From contig NZ_JBNCMT010000010.1 of assembly GCF_049846925.1 (NCBI RefSeq), positions 1-64,000 of the forward strand: a stretch of 64,000 nt of DNA, written 5' to 3'. A program made the translations under genes and the position numbers. Shown here one piece after another: positions 8,581-17,132 of this stretch. A model generated the notes under the pieces. The model did not search any database. It saw only the letters and a list, made by a program, of their open reading frames with translations, and had not been told where the DNA came from. Source of the DNA: Brevibacillus_H sp049846925 (lineage in GTDB: Bacteria; Bacillota; Bacilli; Brevibacillales; Brevibacillaceae). Every line of letters starts with the position of its first letter. Positions within the stretch are counted from its first letter, which is position 1.

Positions 8581-9474
8581 TTACTTGCTCCATCCGAGGA
8601 CAACTCGTTCAATTCCTGCCAAATCAGGTATGATTCGGGTCTCTTGAATGACTCCCGATGCAAGCAGCAACTTCTCCACATCCTGAGCCTGATGGATACC
8701 TACCTCAAATCCAACCAGGTTGACTGATTTTAAGATAAGGGGCAAATCCCTGCAAATCCTCCGATAGCAGTCAAGCCCATCCTCTCCACCATCCAACGCA
8801 AGCCTCGGTTCATGCTCTCGCACTTCAAGATCAAGAACATCTACATCAGTGGAAGGAATATAGGGAGGATTGGAAACGAGAATATCCACACGCTGATTCG
8901 CAGCAAGTAACGGTTCAGTCAAATCTCCCTGTAAAAACGAAACCCGGTCCGTTACACCCAATCCATGGGCATTTTGCTTGGCGATGGAGATTGCATCTGT
9001 GGATAAATCGACAGTAGTCACCTTCCATTGTGGACATTCGCTGGCAATTGTGAGCGAAATAGCCCCACTCCCCGTTCCAATATCCACAACTTCAAGTTGA
9101 TCGTCTGCAGACCAAATCTGCTGAGCGCTCTTCAAAACCTCTTCAATCAAAATTTCCGTCTCTGGGCGAGGGATTAGTACACCAGGAGCAACCATAAATT
9201 CCCGACCATAGAACTCCTGCTTGCCTAACATGTATTGAATGGGCTCATGTTGTGCACGGCGCTGGCATAATGCTACCAACTCCTGGACTTTGTCATTTGT
9301 GATCGGCTCGGGCAAGGAAATCAAAAATGACGTTCGATCCAGATCAAGTATATGCCGAATAATCAATTCTGCTTCAAACCGAGGGTCTCGACTCCCTGCT
9401 TCAGCTAAAAAAGAAGAAGCCCACACGAGGGCTTCACGAATCGTAGTGATGTTCATCGAATTATGCGGAAGCAC
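8581..9474 (-). CDS. prmC: Peptide chain release factor N5-glutamine methyltransferase
   Basis: Methylates the GGQ glutamine of release factors RF1 and RF2 using SAM. The Rossmann motif VVDIGTGSGAISL is near residues 129-141 and the catalytic NPPY is at 202-205 (numbering from the upstream GTG). It directly follows prfA, its substrate. Two starts are possible. GTG 9474 overlaps the end of prfA by 14 bp and ATG 9456 lies just after the prfA stop; neither has an ideal ribosome site, and translational coupling to prfA is likely. Length, 291-297 residues, is normal. Confidence 0.93.
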   Translation of the reverse strand: MLPHNSMNITTIREALVWASSFLAEAGSRDPRFEAELIIRHILDLDRTSFLISLPEPITNDKVQELVALCQRRAQHEPIQYMLGKQEFYGREFMVAPGVLIPRPETEILIEEVLKSAQQIWSADDQLEVVDIGTGSGAISLTIASECPQWKVTTVDLSTDAISIAKQNAHGLGVTDRVSFLQGDLTEPLLAANQRVDILVSNPPYIPSTDVDVLDLEVREHEPRLALDGGEDGLDCYRRICRDLPLILKSVNLVGFEVGIHQAQDVEKLLLASGVIQETRIIPDLAGIERVVLGWSK

Positions 9475-10534
9475 TACTTTGCATTAACTCCGTCTGTTCA
9501 TGCAAGATCAATGTGTCGATAACCTCATCAAGGTCACCTGCCAAAATCGAGTCGAGACGGTGCAAAGTAAGTCCAATACGATGATCGGTTACACGACTTT
9601 GTGGGAAGTTGTACGTGCGAATGCGTTCACTTCGGTCACCAGTACCCACCAAGCTCTTTCTTGTTGCATCTTGTTCTGCCATTGCCTGTTGCTGATGGAA
9701 GTCAAACAAACGTGCACGCAGAACCCGCATTGCTTTATCCTTGTTGGAATGCTGTGATTTCTCGTCCTGACAGGAAACCACGATTCCCGTTGGAATATGT
9801 GTTAAACGCACAGCAGATTTGGTGGTATTAACGCTCTGTCCACCGGCTCCGCTGGAACAGAAAGTATCCACACGAATATCCTTCTCGTTCACTTCAATTT
9901 CCAAATCTTCAATTTCAGGTAACACGATCACAGTGGAAGTAGATGTATGGATACGACCACCTGACTCCGTTGAAGGAATACGTTGCACACGATGGGCACC
10001 AGATTCAAACTTCAATTTGCTATACGCACCACGGCCATTTACCGAGAAAATAATCTCTTTGTAACCACCGATATCTGTTGCATTAGCTTCCATAACCTCT
10101 ACCTTAAACCCATGACGCTCAGCAAAACGTGTATACATACGGAATAAATCAGAAGCAAACAACGCTGCCTCATCTCCACCAGCAGCTCCACGAATCTCAA
10201 CGATTACGTTCTTATCATCATTTGGGTCTTTTGGAAGCAATAATATTTTCAGCTTTTGTTCAAGCTCTTCCTTGCGCTCCGTCAATTCTGCAATTTCCAT
10301 CTTGACCATTTCACGCATTTCATCATCGAGCTTCTCATCAAACATAGCTTTTGCATCTTCGAATTGCTGAACAACTGATTTATATTCACGATAGACGGTA
10401 ACCGTTTCTTCGAGAGAGGACTGCTCCTTGGATAAATCCCGTAATTTTTTATTGTCACTGATGACATCGGGGTCACACAAGAGGTTTGTAACTTCCTCAT
10501 ACCGTTCTTCAACAGCAGATAAGCGATTTAACAC
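9461..10534 (-). CDS. prfA: Peptide chain release factor 1
   Basis: Recognises UAA and UAG stop codons and triggers peptide release. The product is 357 residues and begins with GTG at 10534 behind a GGGGTGA site. The stop-codon reading tripeptide is P187-S-T189 and the catalytic GGQ is at 231-233 within SSGAGGQSVNTTKS. The N-terminal coiled coil and the AAGGDEAALFA segment are typical. It overlaps prmC, whose product methylates Q233. Confidence 0.97.
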   Translation of the reverse strand: MLNRLSAVEERYEEVTNLLCDPDVISDNKKLRDLSKEQSSLEETVTVYREYKSVVQQFEDAKAMFDEKLDDEMREMVKMEIAELTERKEELEQKLKILLLPKDPNDDKNVIVEIRGAAGGDEAALFASDLFRMYTRFAERHGFKVEVMEANATDIGGYKEIIFSVNGRGAYSKLKFESGAHRVQRIPSTESGGRIHTSTSTVIVLPEIEDLEIEVNEKDIRVDTFCSSGAGGQSVNTTKSAVRLTHIPTGIVVSCQDEKSQHSNKDKAMRVLRARLFDFHQQQAMAEQDATRKSLVGTGDRSERIRTYNFPQSRVTDHRIGLTLHRLDSILAGDLDEVIDTLILHEQTELMQSSASA

Positions 10535-10641
10535 CGTAATTCACCCCATCTTAAAAAAATGCTCATAACAGCATAATTATAGGGGAAATCCGTCAATAAG
10601 TCAAAGAGTATGGCGTGGATATGTTCGATACTCCATCGGTT

Positions 10642-11145
10642 TTATCTTCTGTGATAGCCATCGTTTGATGTAATGTGAAAATCATATCTGGGTGATTTTT
10701 GGCTTAATGCTCGTATTACCTGTTGTTCTATATTTCTTGCTTGTCCTGCTGTAACATTCGGAACCAGATCAAGCGTAACAAAGGCATTACCCCCGTCGAT
10801 TGAAATCCGGGCATTCTCTACTCCTGGCACGCTCTTTGCCATCATTTGCATATTGCGAGTGTCATTTCCGATATTCTGGACATCTTGATGACCGATAACC
10901 AGGTTTGGATTATCGTTGCGTCCCATCAATTTATCCCGATCTTCCATCCGATGTCTTTCACGATCAATCACATCATTGTTGCCATCAGGTAACAATGGGA
11001 GCGTTTGAGTCTGGTCCAGGCTGCGCACCCCTGAACTCCGTGCGTCTGGTGTGGAAGTAGAATTACAACCTGTCACTACAGTCAAAAGGCACACCGCTAG
11101 ACCGACCGAAAGAACTCTATTCTTTGAGGCTTTAATTTTTCGCAT
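10642..11145 (-). CDS. YhcN/YlaJ-family sporulation lipoprotein
   Basis: Lipoprotein of 167 residues. The chosen start is ATG 11145, about 9 bases after AGGAGGTGG. A GTG four codons upstream lies inside that ribosome site and is rejected. The signal sequence ends in the lipobox VVTGC. The C-terminal half, VENARISIDGGNAFVTLDLV...IEQQVIRALSQ, matches the YhcN/YlaJ family of spore membrane or cortex lipoproteins. Its exact role in spores is not established. The ribosome site sits inside a long hairpin (see 11151-11194). The gene lies between tdk and prfA. Confidence 0.8.
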   Translation of the reverse strand: MRKIKASKNRVLSVGLAVCLLTVVTGCNSTSTPDARSSGVRSLDQTQTLPLLPDGNNDVIDRERHRMEDRDKLMGRNDNPNLVIGHQDVQNIGNDTRNMQMMAKSVPGVENARISIDGGNAFVTLDLVPNVTAGQARNIEQQVIRALSQKSPRYDFHITSNDGYHRR

Positions 11146-11150
11146 AATAA

Positions 11151-11194
11151 AAGCCACCTCCTGTATACACCATAGTTTGTGCAGGAAGTGGCTT
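11151..11194 (-). promoter_or_regulatory. Hairpin holding the ribosome site of the YhcN-like gene
   Basis: Arms 11151-11163 and 11182-11194 pair over 13 bp with a single C-A mismatch. On the minus strand the second arm contains AGGAGGTGG, the ribosome site of the lipoprotein gene, and is followed by TTTTATT directly before its ATG. The element could be the tdk terminator, a translation block, or both. Confidence 0.6.
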
Positions 11195-11232
11195 ATTATC
11201 CTTTTAGATGATGTTCAAAAAATCCGGGAAAC

Positions 11233-11853
11233 TTAACATTCAATTTCTTCGGCAAGCACTTCTTCTGTTTGAGCCGATGAGCTTATGATTGGAGGATTGT
11301 AATAATGGCGGCGACAGACACTGCTATACGTTTCTTCTCCACCAATTTCGATGGTTTGTCCAGAATAAACAGGCTCTTTGTCCTTGAACTTCAAGATATG
11401 TGTCGCTTTTTTGTTGCAGTAGACACATACCGTTTTAATTTCTTCAATTTTGTCTGCTTCACACAGTAAATGCTGGCTGCCTTCAAACAGCTCATTTTTA
11501 AAATTCTTTAATAGTCCATAAACAATAACAGGAATATTCAGGAGATCAACAATGCTTACCAGTTGTGACACATGCTGTGGATGTAAGAACTGCCCTTCAT
11601 CAATTAAAACGCAATCAGGTTTAATGTCTTGTTCCTGCACAATTTGATAGATATCCGTATCGTTTTGAATGGGTGTGGCTTCACGGCTGACACCTACCCG
11701 GGAAGCTACCTTTCCAACGCCATACCGGTCATCAATCGCTGGAGTTAAGACAATCACTTTTTTCCCTGATTGTTCGTAATTATGGGCTACGGTTAGTAGT
11801 TGAATTGATTTGGACGCATTCATTGCCCCGTATCGAAAGTACAATTGTGCCAC
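11233..11853 (-). CDS. tdk: Thymidine kinase
   Basis: Type II thymidine kinase of 206 residues that phosphorylates thymidine to dTMP. The P-loop is G9-A-M-N-A-S-K15-S16, where the usual glycine before the lysine is serine. The catalytic glutamate region is IDEGQF with E86, and the zinc-binding lasso has C143, C146, C180 and H183. It starts MAQLYFRYGAMN. It lies downstream of rpmE, as in Bacillus. The intervening 227 bp contains two palindromes. Confidence 0.93.
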   Translation of the reverse strand: MAQLYFRYGAMNASKSIQLLTVAHNYEQSGKKVIVLTPAIDDRYGVGKVASRVGVSREATPIQNDTDIYQIVQEQDIKPDCVLIDEGQFLHPQHVSQLVSIVDLLNIPVIVYGLLKNFKNELFEGSQHLLCEADKIEEIKTVCVYCNKKATHILKFKDKEPVYSGQTIEIGGEETYSSVCRRHYYNPPIISSSAQTEEVLAEEIEC

Positions 11854-11884
11854 TTGTTTTTCCCCCCAGGCTGCTATTTCTTGT

Positions 11885-11960
11885 GAAAAACGTCTCGACG
11901 TTTTTCATAAAAGTGGATGAGACCGCTTGTGGGCAACAAAACGGCCATGACCGTTTTGTT
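11885..11960. repeat. Two perfect palindromes between rpmE and tdk
   Basis: First: arms 11885-11894 and 11897-11906 (GAAAAACGTC and its complement) with a 2-base centre. Second: arms 11935-11944 and 11951-11960 (AACAAAACGG and its complement) with a 6-base loop. Neither is followed by a convincing T-run on either strand, so they may be operators or mRNA stem-loops rather than terminators. Confidence 0.55.
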
Positions 11961-12033
11961 ATTAATCCTTACCCGGTTTCAACAGCCAAATATCATCATA
12001 TCATCTCTGTAATTTGAAGCCAATGAGGAACAA

Positions 12034-12069
12034 GAAAAAAAGAAAACCAGGCAGTTAAACTACCTGGTT
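12034..12069 (-). terminator. Intrinsic terminator after rpmE
   Basis: Stem AACCAGG/CCTGGTT (12045-12051 and 12063-12069) followed on the minus strand by TTCTTTTTTTC. Confidence 0.85.
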
Positions 12070-12080
12070 CTTTGTTTAAA

Positions 12081-12281
12081 TTAAGAAAGATTGTATTTGC
12101 GTTTGAATTTATCTACACGACCACCAACATCGATAAACTTCTGTTTACCAGTGTAGAAAGGATGGCAGTTAGAGCAAATCTCTACACGCAGAGCTTGTTT
12201 CACGGAACCGGATTCAAACTCGTTACCGCATGCACATGTAACAGTTACTGTGTTGTACTTAGGATGAATACCTTGTTTCAT
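12081..12281 (-). CDS. rpmE: 50S ribosomal protein L31, zinc-binding form
   Basis: Ribosomal protein of 66 residues starting MKQGIHPKYN. It keeps all four zinc cysteines (CACGNEF and ICSNCHPFYTG), so it is the C+ form used when zinc is sufficient. The second ATG at 12281 is preferred over the one codon upstream, because it matches the normal start of the family. It sits between rho and tdk, as in Bacillus, with its own terminator. Confidence 0.96.
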   Translation of the reverse strand: MKQGIHPKYNTVTVTCACGNEFESGSVKQALRVEICSNCHPFYTGKQKFIDVGGRVDKFKRKYNLS

Positions 12282-12401
12282 CAATTACACCTCTTTCCGC
12301 CCTGAATCGTTACCCGAAACAGAGTTATATAAACGCACATGAAAAGATATTATCATGTTCATAATTTGAATGCAATAGCTATATCTTACAGCAAAATACA
12401 G

Positions 12402-13733
12402 TTATAACTGATTTTTTTCTCGGCGCATGGCCTCAGGCGGAATATGGGTAAATGATCCGATGACAACATCAGGCAGTTCCTGCTGGTAAATTTCAATGGC
12501 CTGCTTCATTCCGAATATTTCCCCCTGTGCTTTCGGGATCATCTCCAAATAGCTGTCCGGGTCAATATTCAGATTGCGAAGCTGGATCAATTTGATTCCC
12601 GTCCGGCGAATGAATTCAATCATCGCTTCCATCTCTTCTTCGCGGTCAAACACCCCCGGGAAGCAGAGATAATTGATCGAAGTATATACTCCCCTGCTGG
12701 AAGCATACTCGGCGGACCTTGCTACATTTTCCAACGTATAGCCACGAGGGCGATAGTAGGCATTGTAATGCTCTTCAATGGCACTGATCGAACTGATCCG
12801 CATCAAATCAAGGCCTGCGTCGACAATTCCTTTAATATGGTCGGTTAAACCGGCATTCGTGTTAATGTTAATGAACCCCAAATCGGTTTGCTCGCGAACA
12901 CGGCGCATGGCAGGAATTATAATGGATGCCATAGTTGAAGGCTCACCTTCACAGCCCTGCCCAAAACTGATAATGCTCTCAGGACTTTGTAGGTGACGCA
13001 CCATGACTTCAACCAGTTCGTCCTCTGTCGGTTTAAAATTCATCCGAGTCTGTGGAGCAATGAATCCACTGTCATCTGGCTGTTCAGAGATACAGCCGAA
13101 ACAGCCTGCATTACAGGTGTATGAAACAGGCAATGCTGCTTCCCAACGGTGGAAAAAGTTGTTGGATGCAGTCAAGCACTCATATTCAAGAGCACAATGG
13201 GACAAGTGCTGATAGATGCGATTCTCGGGGAATTGCTCTACTGTCTTCTTCACTAATCCTCTCAGCTCATCCATCGGATAGTTCAGCGGATTCCATTTCA
13301 GCGGTTCATCACTTTTGCGGCCCGCTACCCAAAACTGGTCATCTTTCCAGACGACTGCGGTGTAACCGAATAACGGGAATTTCTTTTGTTTATCGCTCTT
13401 TAGATAACCCGGTAAAAGCAGGCGGGTAAATCCTTGTGGCAGTAACGCACCCACTGCTGTATAACCTGCCAATTTTGTCATTTCACCTGTCTCAGGATCC
13501 ATGCCAATCGGTTCTGTATCAGGAAGGATTACTAGAGTAGCTCCTTCCGGTAATGGTATCAATTCTTCTTCCAATATCTCGGTCAACATGTCACCGTTTC
13601 GAGCAACTGCCCAAAGCTCCGGATGATCATAGACTTGGCCGCATGCGTCTGCGTATACCAAATTCATCGTATACAATCCCTTCATTTTAGCTGAGGAAAT
13701 TGTAACGTATTCATCGGACAATGTAAACGCCAC
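12402..13733 (-). CDS. Radical SAM protein of unknown substrate
   Basis: Radical SAM enzyme of up to 443 residues. The [4Fe-4S] motif is C207-x3-C211-x2-C214 (CNAGCFGC), followed by FGQGCEGEPS, which corresponds to the SAM-binding GGE region, and a normal TIM-barrel remainder. About 200 residues precede the cluster motif and belong to no domain I recognise; they include a cysteine pair (HC and EC) near 180-186. Possible starts are GTG 13733, TTG 13718 (best spaced from GAGGGTGG) and ATG 13685. It stands between rpmE and an M23 peptidase gene, a place not occupied by a radical SAM gene in B. subtilis. The substrate is not predictable from sequence. Confidence 0.75.
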   Translation of the reverse strand: MAFTLSDEYVTISSAKMKGLYTMNLVYADACGQVYDHPELWAVARNGDMLTEILEEELIPLPEGATLVILPDTEPIGMDPETGEMTKLAGYTAVGALLPQGFTRLLLPGYLKSDKQKKFPLFGYTAVVWKDDQFWVAGRKSDEPLKWNPLNYPMDELRGLVKKTVEQFPENRIYQHLSHCALEYECLTASNNFFHRWEAALPVSYTCNAGCFGCISEQPDDSGFIAPQTRMNFKPTEDELVEVMVRHLQSPESIISFGQGCEGEPSTMASIIIPAMRRVREQTDLGFININTNAGLTDHIKGIVDAGLDLMRISSISAIEEHYNAYYRPRGYTLENVARSAEYASSRGVYTSINYLCFPGVFDREEEMEAMIEFIRRTGIKLIQLRNLNIDPDSYLEMIPKAQGEIFGMKQAIEIYQQELPDVVIGSFTHIPPEAMRREKNQL

Positions 13734-13765
13734 CCTCGATTTGGAAGTGTTCGATTCGACTTCAT

Positions 13766-14668
13766 TTATCTCTTTAGATATCGAAGCGGATTGATTGGAA
13801 CATCGTCCTGACGCACTTCAAAATGCAAATGGTACCCCGTAGAGTCTCCCGTCCGTCCCATGTATCCGATTCGCTGACCCCGCTCTACCATTTCACCAAT
13901 CTGTACTATAATTTTGCGCAGATGAGCGTAATAAGTCTGCAGTCCGTTCCCGTGATCAATAATGACCATGTAGCCGTATCCGTCGTGATTGGCTCCTGCA
14001 TCTACTACGACACCTTCTTTGGCTGCGAGAATCTCTGTCTTGCCCTTGGCTTCGTTCCATAAATCCATGCCTTTATGCAGCCTTCCCCATCTCATACCAA
14101 AATTGCTTGTAATCGTCGCTCTCTCTACTGGCCAGTCCATTTGTCTGCTTCGTACTGCACTTCTACTCGCTGCTTGTGCCATTTGCTTTCGAACGGCAAG
14201 GTTCCCCGAGAGTGTCGGCTTTGCTGCTGCTATCGGAATTTGCAAAACCTGTCCAACGTACAGACTATCAGGCAACACCTGGAGCAACGGGTTTCTCGCA
14301 ATGAGCTTTTCCAAAGGGATATCATATCTCCTGGCAATCTGGTCAATCGTTTCTCCCCTACTTACGGTATGTGTAACATGGTTTTGACCAATAACCAGCT
14401 TCATCCCAATACCAACCATATGGGGATTCAAGATTTTGTTCTCTTCTATTAATTCTCGTAAGGTAATTCCATACTTTTGGGCAATTTCTGAAAGAGTATC
14501 TCCTTGTTGAACCGTATACGATATAGCAGAACTTTGGTTGGTTGTGAGAGACGTAGATGATAAAGAGGCAAATGGATTAAATGCTTGAAATATGGTTTTC
14601 TCAATAACGGTTTGTTTTGCCTCATCTGCATTGGAAAACGTCATTGGTACTTCCGAGTATCCCATCAC
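13766..14668 (-). CDS. LysM-M23 peptidoglycan endopeptidase-like protein
   Basis: About 300 residues with two LysM domains (SYTVQQGDTLSEIAQKYGI near 50 and HTVSRGETIDQIARRYDI near 98). A C-terminal M23 peptidase domain follows, with NFGMRWGRLHKGMDL and YHLHFE carrying the zinc ligands. Such proteins cut or bind peptidoglycan. A GGAGG site precedes adjacent GTG (14668) and ATG (14665) starts. No signal peptide or membrane helix is visible at the N terminus, which is odd for a wall enzyme. Release from the mother cell or spore association would explain this, but both are speculation. Confidence 0.82.
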   Translation of the reverse strand: MMGYSEVPMTFSNADEAKQTVIEKTIFQAFNPFASLSSTSLTTNQSSAISYTVQQGDTLSEIAQKYGITLRELIEENKILNPHMVGIGMKLVIGQNHVTHTVSRGETIDQIARRYDIPLEKLIARNPLLQVLPDSLYVGQVLQIPIAAAKPTLSGNLAVRKQMAQAASRSAVRSRQMDWPVERATITSNFGMRWGRLHKGMDLWNEAKGKTEILAAKEGVVVDAGANHDGYGYMVIIDHGNGLQTYYAHLRKIIVQIGEMVERGQRIGYMGRTGDSTGYHLHFEVRQDDVPINPLRYLKR

Positions 14669-14719
14669 CGCATTCCTCCTTCACATCATATCCTTTCTAT
14701 TGGTATGCAAAAGTGCCCA

Positions 14720-14747
14720 AAAAAAGAACGGCCTCTATTTGGCCGTT
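14720..14747 (-). terminator. Terminator overlapping the 3' end of rho
   Basis: Stem AACGGCC/GGCCGTT (14727-14733 and 14741-14747) followed on the minus strand by CTTTTTTT. The rho stop codon (14735-14737) lies in the hairpin loop, and one arm encodes the last codons. Confidence 0.85.
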
Positions 14748-16087
14748 GTGGTAGAAGGTTTTGACGTTCTCGTTCTAGTAGCTGTTGATGTACCAGACTT
14801 AGGAGCCTCTGTTTTCGCAACAGGTTTCGCTTCTGATTTTGTATCTGGCTTGGTCTCTTTGATTGAATCAAGGAAAGCAGCATTCGTTTTGGTATCCTGT
14901 AATTTTTTCAGGAAGGATTCAACAAACTCCTGGCTTTCTGTCATATTTTTGCGAATCGCCCACAACTTGTCCAGCTCATCCTTAGACAGCAGCAGCTCTT
15001 CTCTGCGCGTTCCTGAGCGTCGGATATCGATTGCAGGGAAAATGCGGCGCTCTGCCAGTTTACGATCCAGGTGAAGCTCCATGTTCCCGGTACCCTTGAA
15101 TTCTTCATAAATGACATCGTCCATTCTCGAACCTGTTTCAACAAGGGCGGTTGCCAGGATAGTCAAGCTGCCTCCTTCTTCAATGTTGCGTGCTGAGCCA
15201 AAAAAGCGCTTGGGACGATGGAAAGCTGCCGGATCAATACCGCCAGAAAGCGTACGGCCACTTGGAGGAATTACGAGATTATAGGCACGAGCCAAGCGAG
15301 TAATGGAATCCAACAAAATAACAACGTCTTTTTTATGTTCGACCAGACGCTTTGCTCGTTCCAATACCAATTCAGCTACTTTGATATGATTCTCTGGCAA
15401 CTCGTCAAAGGTAGAAGCAATGACTTCTCCCTTTACTGAGCGCTGCATATCGGTAACCTCTTCCGGACGTTCATCAATCAAAAGAACAAACAGGGAAATA
15501 TCGGGGTGATTTTCGGAAATACTGTTTGCTATCTCTTTGAGTAGGATGGTTTTTCCAGCTTTCGGAGGTGCGACTATCAGACCACGTTGACCCAAACCAA
15601 CCGGTGCCAGCAAATCCATGATACGGGCAGATATCTTCGTGGGTGAAGTCTCTAGAACGAGCTTTTTTTGAGGATAAAGCGGTGTAAGGGCGGGAAAGTG
15701 AAGGCGCTCAGAAGCCAATTCGGGGTCTTCTCCGTTTACAGCTTCTACTTGCAGCAAGCCGAAATAACGTTCATTTTCTTTAGGAGGTCGGACTTTCCCC
15801 GAGACAAGATCACCGATTCGCAAATCAAATCTACGAATTTGTGACTGAGAAATATAAATGTCCTCTGAACTTGGCAAATAGTTGATGGGGCGCAAGAATC
15901 CGTAGCCTTCTGGCAATATATCGAGAACGCCTTCCATAAACATCAATCCGTCACGCTCTGCTCTTGCACGTAAAATCGCAAAGATTAATTCCTTTTTCTT
16001 TAATTGGGAGTAAGACGTGATCTGAAAATCTTTAGCGAGTTTATACAACTCGGTTAGCTTTAATTCTTCTAACTCTGATAATAACAC
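14735..16087 (-). CDS. rho: Transcription termination factor Rho
   Basis: Hexameric RNA helicase that ends transcription. The 450-residue product has the N-terminal Rho domain, an RNA-binding cold-shock-like domain (LPEGYGFLRP near 58-67) and the ATPase with P-loop PPKAGKT at 174-180. Translation starts at GTG 16087. The last 43 or so residues form a low-complexity K/T/S/P/A tail (TATRTRTSKPSTTTAK) not needed for the Rho fold. The gene ends inside its own terminator hairpin. Gene order rpmE-rho-glpX is conserved, although a radical SAM and an M23 gene are inserted here between rpmE and rho. Confidence 0.96.
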   Translation of the reverse strand: MLLSELEELKLTELYKLAKDFQITSYSQLKKKELIFAILRARAERDGLMFMEGVLDILPEGYGFLRPINYLPSSEDIYISQSQIRRFDLRIGDLVSGKVRPPKENERYFGLLQVEAVNGEDPELASERLHFPALTPLYPQKKLVLETSPTKISARIMDLLAPVGLGQRGLIVAPPKAGKTILLKEIANSISENHPDISLFVLLIDERPEEVTDMQRSVKGEVIASTFDELPENHIKVAELVLERAKRLVEHKKDVVILLDSITRLARAYNLVIPPSGRTLSGGIDPAAFHRPKRFFGSARNIEEGGSLTILATALVETGSRMDDVIYEEFKGTGNMELHLDRKLAERRIFPAIDIRRSGTRREELLLSKDELDKLWAIRKNMTESQEFVESFLKKLQDTKTNAAFLDSIKETKPDTKSEAKPVAKTEAPKSGTSTATRTRTSKPSTTTAK

Positions 16088-16139
16088 TGATTATTCCACC
16101 ACTCTTTACGTCTTCTCTTCACTTATTCTAGCCTAGAAA

Positions 16140-17102
16140 TTACAATACAAGTCTTGGTTTCCGCTCTAACCGGTGGTTTCCTTCAATGAAACGTACGGTT
16201 CCAGTTTTGGCACGCATAACGACAGAGTGGGTTGTTGCACGTGTACCTTGAAAACGCACACCACGCAGCAGTTCTCCATCCGTAACACCAGTTGCTGCAA
16301 AAATGGCGTCGTCACCTTTGACCAGGTCATCCATGAAAAGAACCTGATGTGGATTTAAGAGGCCCATCTTGATACAGCGTTCTTCTTCCTCTTTGCTTTG
16401 CGGCAGCAGTCTTCCTTGGATTTCTCCGCCGAGACATTTAAGTGCCACTGCGGCAAGAACACCTTCAGGAGCTCCACCTGATCCAAATAAAATATCCACT
16501 CCGGTATCAGGAAAAGCAGTTGCAATCGCAGCAGCTACGTCCCCGTCCGGGATCAATTTGATGCGAGCACCCGCCTGGCGAATCTCGTTGATTACTCTTT
16601 CATGACGATCACGGTCAAGTACGATAGCAACAAGATCACTTACATCCTTGCCTTGTGCTTTTGCAACCGCCTTGAGATTATCGATCACAGGGGCATTGAT
16701 ATCCACTTTGCCTACTGCTTGCGGTCCTACTGCAATTTTCTCCATGTACATATCAGGAGCATGCAGCAGATTGCCACGGTCTGCAATCGCAATAACCGAA
16801 ATGGCATTCCAGGTTCCCTTTGCTACAATGTTCGTACCTTCGAGTGGATCAACCGCAACATCAACCAACGGGGCAGTCCCTTGACCGAGTTTTTCTCCAA
16901 TGTAAAGCATTGGAGCTTCGTCCATTTCCCCTTCTCCAATTACGACAATCCCATCCATCGGAACGTTCTCAAATTCTTTACGCATTGCCGAAGTAGCCGC
17001 TCCATCTGCCTCGTCTTTTTTTCCTAACCCCATCCAACGGGCTGAAGCCAATGCTGCAGCTTCGGTTACACGTACCAATTCAAGCGTTAAACTACGCTCC
17101 AT
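16140..17102 (-). CDS. glpX: Fructose-1,6-bisphosphatase class II
   Basis: Hydrolyses fructose 1,6-bisphosphate to fructose 6-phosphate in gluconeogenesis. The start is ATG 17102 (MERSLTLELVRVTEAAA), 7 bases after AAAGGAGAG, giving 320 residues; a TTG two codons upstream is rejected. Metal- and substrate-binding parts IGEGEMDEAPMLYIGE and DPLEGTN are clear. It lies directly downstream of murA, in the same orientation and only 30 bases away, so co-transcription is likely. Confidence 0.94.
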   Translation of the reverse strand: MERSLTLELVRVTEAAALASARWMGLGKKDEADGAATSAMRKEFENVPMDGIVVIGEGEMDEAPMLYIGEKLGQGTAPLVDVAVDPLEGTNIVAKGTWNAISVIAIADRGNLLHAPDMYMEKIAVGPQAVGKVDINAPVIDNLKAVAKAQGKDVSDLVAIVLDRDRHERVINEIRQAGARIKLIPDGDVAAAIATAFPDTGVDILFGSGGAPEGVLAAVALKCLGGEIQGRLLPQSKEEEERCIKMGLLNPHQVLFMDDLVKGDDAIFAATGVTDGELLRGVRFQGTRATTHSVVMRAKTGTVRFIEGNHRLERKPRLVL

Positions 17103-17132
17103 CTTCAATCTCTCCTTTTAGGCGAGCCAGAA

